From: a virus | Reading direction: 5' to 3' (one strand) | IMG/VR virus record: IMGVR_UViG_3300010373_000080 | Location: 1 to 41,832 of that record | Length of the DNA stretch: 41,832 nucleotides | Part shown: positions 38,991-41,832 of the stretch, in pieces | How positions within the stretch are numbered: the first letter of the stretch is position 1 | How the letters are laid out: each line of letters opens with the position of its first letter | Made by a program: the position numbers and the translations under genes | The notes under the pieces: generated by a model | What the model was told of the DNA's origin: nothing | Databases searched by the model: none | The model's input: only the letters and a program-made list of their open reading frames with translations

Positions 38991-40492
38991 TAATTCCTCT
39001 TTGCAGATCGTTGCAGCACGGCATCACTGATGATTAGCGGCTGTTTAATTTTTAGTAGCTGCCCAAATGCACCAGAGGACGCGTCCACCTGGTCCTTGAG
39101 AACGGCGCCGGGGAAGGCACATAGCTCATCAATGTAATCTTGGTTCCATCCATCGTGTTTAAGAAGATAGACGTTCCCGGCGGCACACTGGGCCGCAAAG
39201 GGCTCGGCTCGGGTGAACTTGTCACCGCTTTCCGGTTCTGCGATCACCTTGTATCCAGCGAAGGCAGCGACGAAATCCTGAGCCTGCACCTTGCCCGCCT
39301 GCCCTGGATCCTGAGGGAGGGAGATCGTTACCTGCTTCCCATCCGTCTCGGCCGTGGCCTTGATGATCCTTCGGACAGTGCCGCCGTCCCATCGATCCTT
39401 GATGACGTGCCCGACGATAAACCGCCCGTCAGGTGTACGACCGAGCTTAACCCCAGCTGTACGGGCTCCTTGGCCCTTTTTAGTGGCCGCCAAGTCCCAA
39501 TGCCTCACCCAAACTGTTCCGGGCGGCGCTGCCTCAATGATCTGGTCTACGAACCATTCACGCTTGAACAGCCCACCTTCACGTGACGTAGGACGCTGTT
39601 GATACTGGCCGGCCCAAGAGAAGCTGATGCTTTTCAGCACGTCCACAGCGGACTGCGGCATACGAACCGGGTCCATCAGCTCGCCGTCATAGCTACGCGG
39701 GTCTGTCCACGGCAATGGGGTGGAGCAAGCCCGTTCAGGCTCGAACTCCATCGGGATCATGATGTGAACGAATCCGAGCTGCCTGGCGAGCAACGCCCCC
39801 GTCAGATCATTTTCATGCAGTCTCTGCATTACGACGACAATGGCCGACGTCTGCTGGTCATTCAGACGGTTCAAGCCGCCTTCGAGGAACAGCCTGACAG
39901 CTTCTGCTCGCTGCCTTTCGCTCTCCGCTCCCTCTAGGGAATGAGGATCATCGATCACGACTCTATCGCCGCGCTTACCGGTGATCGACGAGAACGGGAC
40001 GCCTTCGCGCGTTCCTGTATCTTTGTTGGCGAATGATAACTCAGCGGAGCGCTTCAACTTACCTAGCTCTGGCCATAGTGACTGATACCAGTCGCTTGCC
40101 ACCAGATCCCTGGTCTTACGCGTATCGCGCTTGACGTTCTCCAACTCAAAGGATGTCGTCAGGAATCGGTTAGATCGCTTGCCGCACGGCCCCCATTCCC
40201 ATGCTTGCCATAATACCGAGACAATCATGGACTTTGACGAGCCAGGCGGCACGTTGATAATGAGCCATGGGGATAGCCTGCCGAATGTCACCGCTTCGAG
40301 ATGGTCACACATGCACGCCATGTGCCAGGACCATTTCAGCGGCGTGTTCGGCTCTAGGACATGCCAAGCCTCTTTGACGAAGCCTGAGAACGTTCGGCAT
40401 CTGGCCCGAATGCGTTCAGCGTCCTTGTCAAGCTGATCCCGCTCAGCCTCCTTGATCCTCCTCGCCTTCTCCAGACGGATCAGTCTCACCAT
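38990..40492 (-). CDS. terL: Terminase large subunit
   Basis: 500 residues from the ATG at 40492 (MVRLIRLEK...); the frame is open to 40555, but that start would overlap the small-subunit gene by 113 bases. The ATPase P-loop is INVPPGSSKSMIV, Walker B is VVIDDPH, and the RNase H-like nuclease begins at RHWDLAATKKG, with the second acidic site in VIAEPESGDK. It pumps DNA into the head and cuts it. Headful or cos cleavage cannot be told from this alone. The 3' end joins the portal gene. Confidence 0.92.
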   Translation of the reverse strand: MVRLIRLEKARRIKEAERDQLDKDAERIRARCRTFSGFVKEAWHVLEPNTPLKWSWHMACMCDHLEAVTFGRLSPWLIINVPPGSSKSMIVSVLWQAWEWGPCGKRSNRFLTTSFELENVKRDTRKTRDLVASDWYQSLWPELGKLKRSAELSFANKDTGTREGVPFSSITGKRGDRVVIDDPHSLEGAESERQRAEAVRLFLEGGLNRLNDQQTSAIVVVMQRLHENDLTGALLARQLGFVHIMIPMEFEPERACSTPLPWTDPRSYDGELMDPVRMPQSAVDVLKSISFSWAGQYQQRPTSREGGLFKREWFVDQIIEAAPPGTVWVRHWDLAATKKGQGARTAGVKLGRTPDGRFIVGHVIKDRWDGGTVRRIIKATAETDGKQVTISLPQDPGQAGKVQAQDFVAAFAGYKVIAEPESGDKFTRAEPFAAQCAAGNVYLLKHDGWNQDYIDELCAFPGAVLKDQVDASSGAFGQLLKIKQPLIISDAVLQRSAKRN

Positions 40493-40829
40493 CGTCGCCG
40501 GTGATACTGGCAAGTCGACCGAAGACAAGTTCGAGGCGATTGAGGTCATCTTCACTCAGGTTCGTCAAGTCAACCGTTTGGATCGGGCCACCATCGGGGC
40601 CGCTGATCCCTTGCGTCACCTTGCCATCGAGACGATCAGCGATTTCCTTGATGGAGGCGACTTCTCCCATTTCGAGAAGCTGTCGAGCATTCCATCGGAG
40701 CGAGCCTTTCTTGGCGACGCAGCCCTCTCCCCGTTCTGCAGATAGCGCCTCCATTAGAAGGGCTTCCTTGAACGGTTTTGACTTGGGGCGCCCACCGGGA
40801 TTGCCACTCTTACCAGGCTCGAAAGGCAT
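40443..40829 (-). CDS. terS: Terminase small subunit-like protein
   Basis: 128 residues. FEPGKSGNPGGRPKSKPF at the start is typical of the DUF5681-type small-terminase proteins; the middle is a helical DNA-binding part (KEIADRLDGKVTQGISGPDG) and the end is a Glu/Gly-rich tail. It would recognise phage DNA and recruit the large subunit. It overlaps the terL start by 50 bases. Confidence 0.82.
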   Translation of the reverse strand: MPFEPGKSGNPGGRPKSKPFKEALLMEALSAERGEGCVAKKGSLRWNARQLLEMGEVASIKEIADRLDGKVTQGISGPDGGPIQTVDLTNLSEDDLNRLELVFGRLASITGDDGETDPSGEGEEDQGG

Positions 40830-40867
40830 TCGTTGTTCTCAATATTTATGTACGTTGAAGTCTAACG

Positions 40868-41035
40868 CTAATTATTAGCTTTTCGCGCCACAGTCACCAA
40901 CCGCCGGCAGTCCATGAGCGCTGAGTTGAGCGCCGGCCCGCAGGCTATACCGCCCGTCATCGGGTATGGCATGCCCTCTTGCTTTAGAACGGCTATGAGG
41001 TTGTCGACTTCGGCTTGCTTCTCGCGTTCGGTCAT
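40868..41035 (-). CDS. Small hypothetical protein upstream of terS
   Basis: 55 residues (MTEREKQAEVDNLIAVLKQE, then a Gly/Pro loop and a helical end with TVARKANN). AGGA lies ten bases before the ATG. It fills the space between terS and the next gene in the operon's strand. I do not recognise a family; the length is below many gene-finder limits. Confidence 0.6.
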   Translation of the reverse strand: MTEREKQAEVDNLIAVLKQEGMPYPMTGGIACGPALNSALMDCRRLVTVARKANN

Positions 41036-41090
41036 GGAATATTATTCCTGTCAGCCGGTGGGACCTGAGCATTTCGCGATATGGATTTTC

Positions 41091-41312
41091 TCAACAAGTA
41101 GCTATAAGCGCATACGGGCAAGCGACATTTCCACATGCTGTACCAGGCGCACAACTGCATTTTCTCTCACCAGCCAGCCACAGATTGAACAGAGACGGCC
41201 ATCCAAACGGCCCAACTGCCTTCTGCCGCACATTCACGATCCTGCATCGCCTATGGCAGCGGTTGACGGCGTTCTCGATCTCTAGCTTTGAGGCGTAATC
41301 GAGCTTTTCCAT
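41091..41312 (-). CDS. Cysteine-rich small protein
   Basis: 73 residues. Cysteines occur at 19 and 23 (NRCHRRC) and cluster near the end (CSCAPGTACGNVACP), a pattern suited to zinc binding. Its ATG lies beside the stop of the upstream gene (TGAGATG). There is no strong ribosome site, so coupling is likely. No family is recognised. Confidence 0.6.
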   Translation of the reverse strand: MEKLDYASKLEIENAVNRCHRRCRIVNVRQKAVGPFGWPSLFNLWLAGERKCSCAPGTACGNVACPYALIATC

Positions 41313-41313
41313 C

Positions 41314-41634
41314 TCACGAATCCAGCGACCGGTACTCGGCTTTGCCGAGGTCCATCATGGCTGATCCGGCGTCGAATGAGGTAGACCCAACCCCGCGAGC
41401 CATCGACTGACCGGAGCTGCAGGATACGACCGGCGATCCGCCGAAAACCATCGGATAATCCAGCCAGCGCCGATAAGGCTCAACATACCGATCGACAAAG
41501 ACCGGATAAGTAGTCACCGTCCCGTTGATCTCAGCCACGCGAGCCTTGATGCGCTCCCACTGCTTTTCATTTGGTGCGACTTCCAACGTTTCCGTGAAGC
41601 CTTCGAACCAAGCTTTGAATTCAGCGACGGTCAT
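41314..41634 (-). CDS. Hypothetical phage protein
   Basis: 106 residues. MTVAEFKAWFEGFTETLEVA is common for phage proteins that precede terminase genes, and the C-terminal half has a low-complexity Ser/Gly part. It overlaps the upstream stop as ATGA. Its function is not established. Confidence 0.7.
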   Translation of the reverse strand: MTVAEFKAWFEGFTETLEVAPNEKQWERIKARVAEINGTVTTYPVFVDRYVEPYRRWLDYPMVFGGSPVVSCSSGQSMARGVGSTSFDAGSAMMDLGKAEYRSLDS

Positions 41635-41832
41635 TGTGCAACTCCTACGGCTACACGGGCCAACTTTTCGCGAAGCAGATAACCTTCCAGCGCCCAGATT
41701 TTGTTCCGGGCATTGTCGCGGGCGATCTTGCGGCCGATTTCCTGATTGAAGTTCTCCGGCGATGCCGCAGCGCTCTCACCAGTCACGATGTAGCCGTTGC
41801 GCAGCGTGAGCGCGCAGACAGTCAGCGTCGTG
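41631..41832 (-). CDS. Gp49/gp66 family phage protein, C-terminal part (continues past window)
   Basis: The open frame starts at the window edge and gives LTVCALTLRNGYIVTGESAA, ASPENFNQEIGRKIARDNA and KIWALEGYLLREKL, the full signature of the N4 gp49/Sf6 gene 66 family. Its molecular role is unknown. The TGA overlaps the next ATG. Only the N-terminal few residues are missing, judging from the family. Confidence 0.88.
   Translation of the reverse strand, partial: TTLTVCALTLRNGYIVTGESAAASPENFNQEIGRKIARDNARNKIWALEGYLLREKLARVAVGVAQ

Noticed and set aside
40875-41072. 65-codon minus-strand frame before terS
   Set aside because: The overlapping 55-residue gene at 40868-41035 has a better start and protein-like composition.
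1-41832. Integrated prophage with boundaries in the window
   Set aside because: No host genes are recognised and phage genes lie on both sides of the att core.
1-41832. Mu-like transposable phage, because of the Mu F-like protein
   Set aside because: There is no MuA/MuB-type transposase, and a tyrosine integrase is present.
1-41832. Gene transfer agent cluster
   Set aside because: Contractile-tail genes, integrase, attP and cargo genes are not GTA-like; only one holin-like protein resembles that group.

Overview
The window is a 41.8 kb stretch of a temperate tailed phage with a contractile tail (myovirus morphology). The sheath (DUF3383), tube (DUF3277), gp25-like and J-like baseplate proteins and a Gp138-type spike support this. 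The host is probably an alphaproteobacterium of the Rhizobiales group; this is inferred from GC-rich coding, the xis/int pair, the endolysin family and many rhizobial-phage-type small proteins, and no database search was run. Both ends are cut inside genes: position 1 lies in a coding region, and the right edge lies in a gp49/gp66-family gene. Replication and immunity genes are therefore probably outside the window. No rRNA, intact tRNA or CRISPR array was seen.

Layout. 1-3576 (+): small early-type genes, an excisionase-like gene overlapping a tyrosine integrase, a putative attP (degenerate tRNA-Pro-like core flanked by paired CTGTGCGG repeats), a GIY-YIG-type protein and a hypothetical. Because phage genes lie on both sides of the att-like core, it reads as attP of a phage genome rather than as a prophage boundary. 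3642-8101 (-): two tiny genes, a metallophosphoesterase, and a lysis region (coiled-coil membrane protein, tiny membrane peptide, holin-like protein, endolysin, second holin-like protein). The lysis region is interrupted by a plus-strand TnpB gene. 8186-9328 (-): a RhuM-family gene bounded by two terminators. 9493-15116 (-): host-recognition region with a methyltransferase behind an RBS-sequestering hairpin, a tailspike that begins with a signal peptide, a glycosyltransferase, a DUF4376 protein and a glycine-rich fibre. 15127-23825 (-): baseplate, tape measure, frameshifted tail chaperones and tube. 23851-32388 (-): sheath, neck, major capsid and cement protein, with an inserted HNH gene. 32457-34476 (-): a Nudix-protease-scaffold fusion. 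34559-36326 (+): a seven-gene island led by an XRE repressor and facing against the late operon. 36319-41832 (-): MuF-like head protein, portal, terminase subunits and small upstream genes.

How it works together. The minus strand is one long late programme running right to left: packaging, head, neck, tail, baseplate, fibre, lysis. It is punctuated by plus-strand cargo: the XRE island, a membrane moron at 19260 and TnpB. The least familiar features are the XRE island with its palindromic promoter, the methyltransferase hairpin, the Nudix fusion, the tailspike signal peptide, the TnpB catalytic-residue change and seven copies of one beta-rich module spread over four virion proteins.
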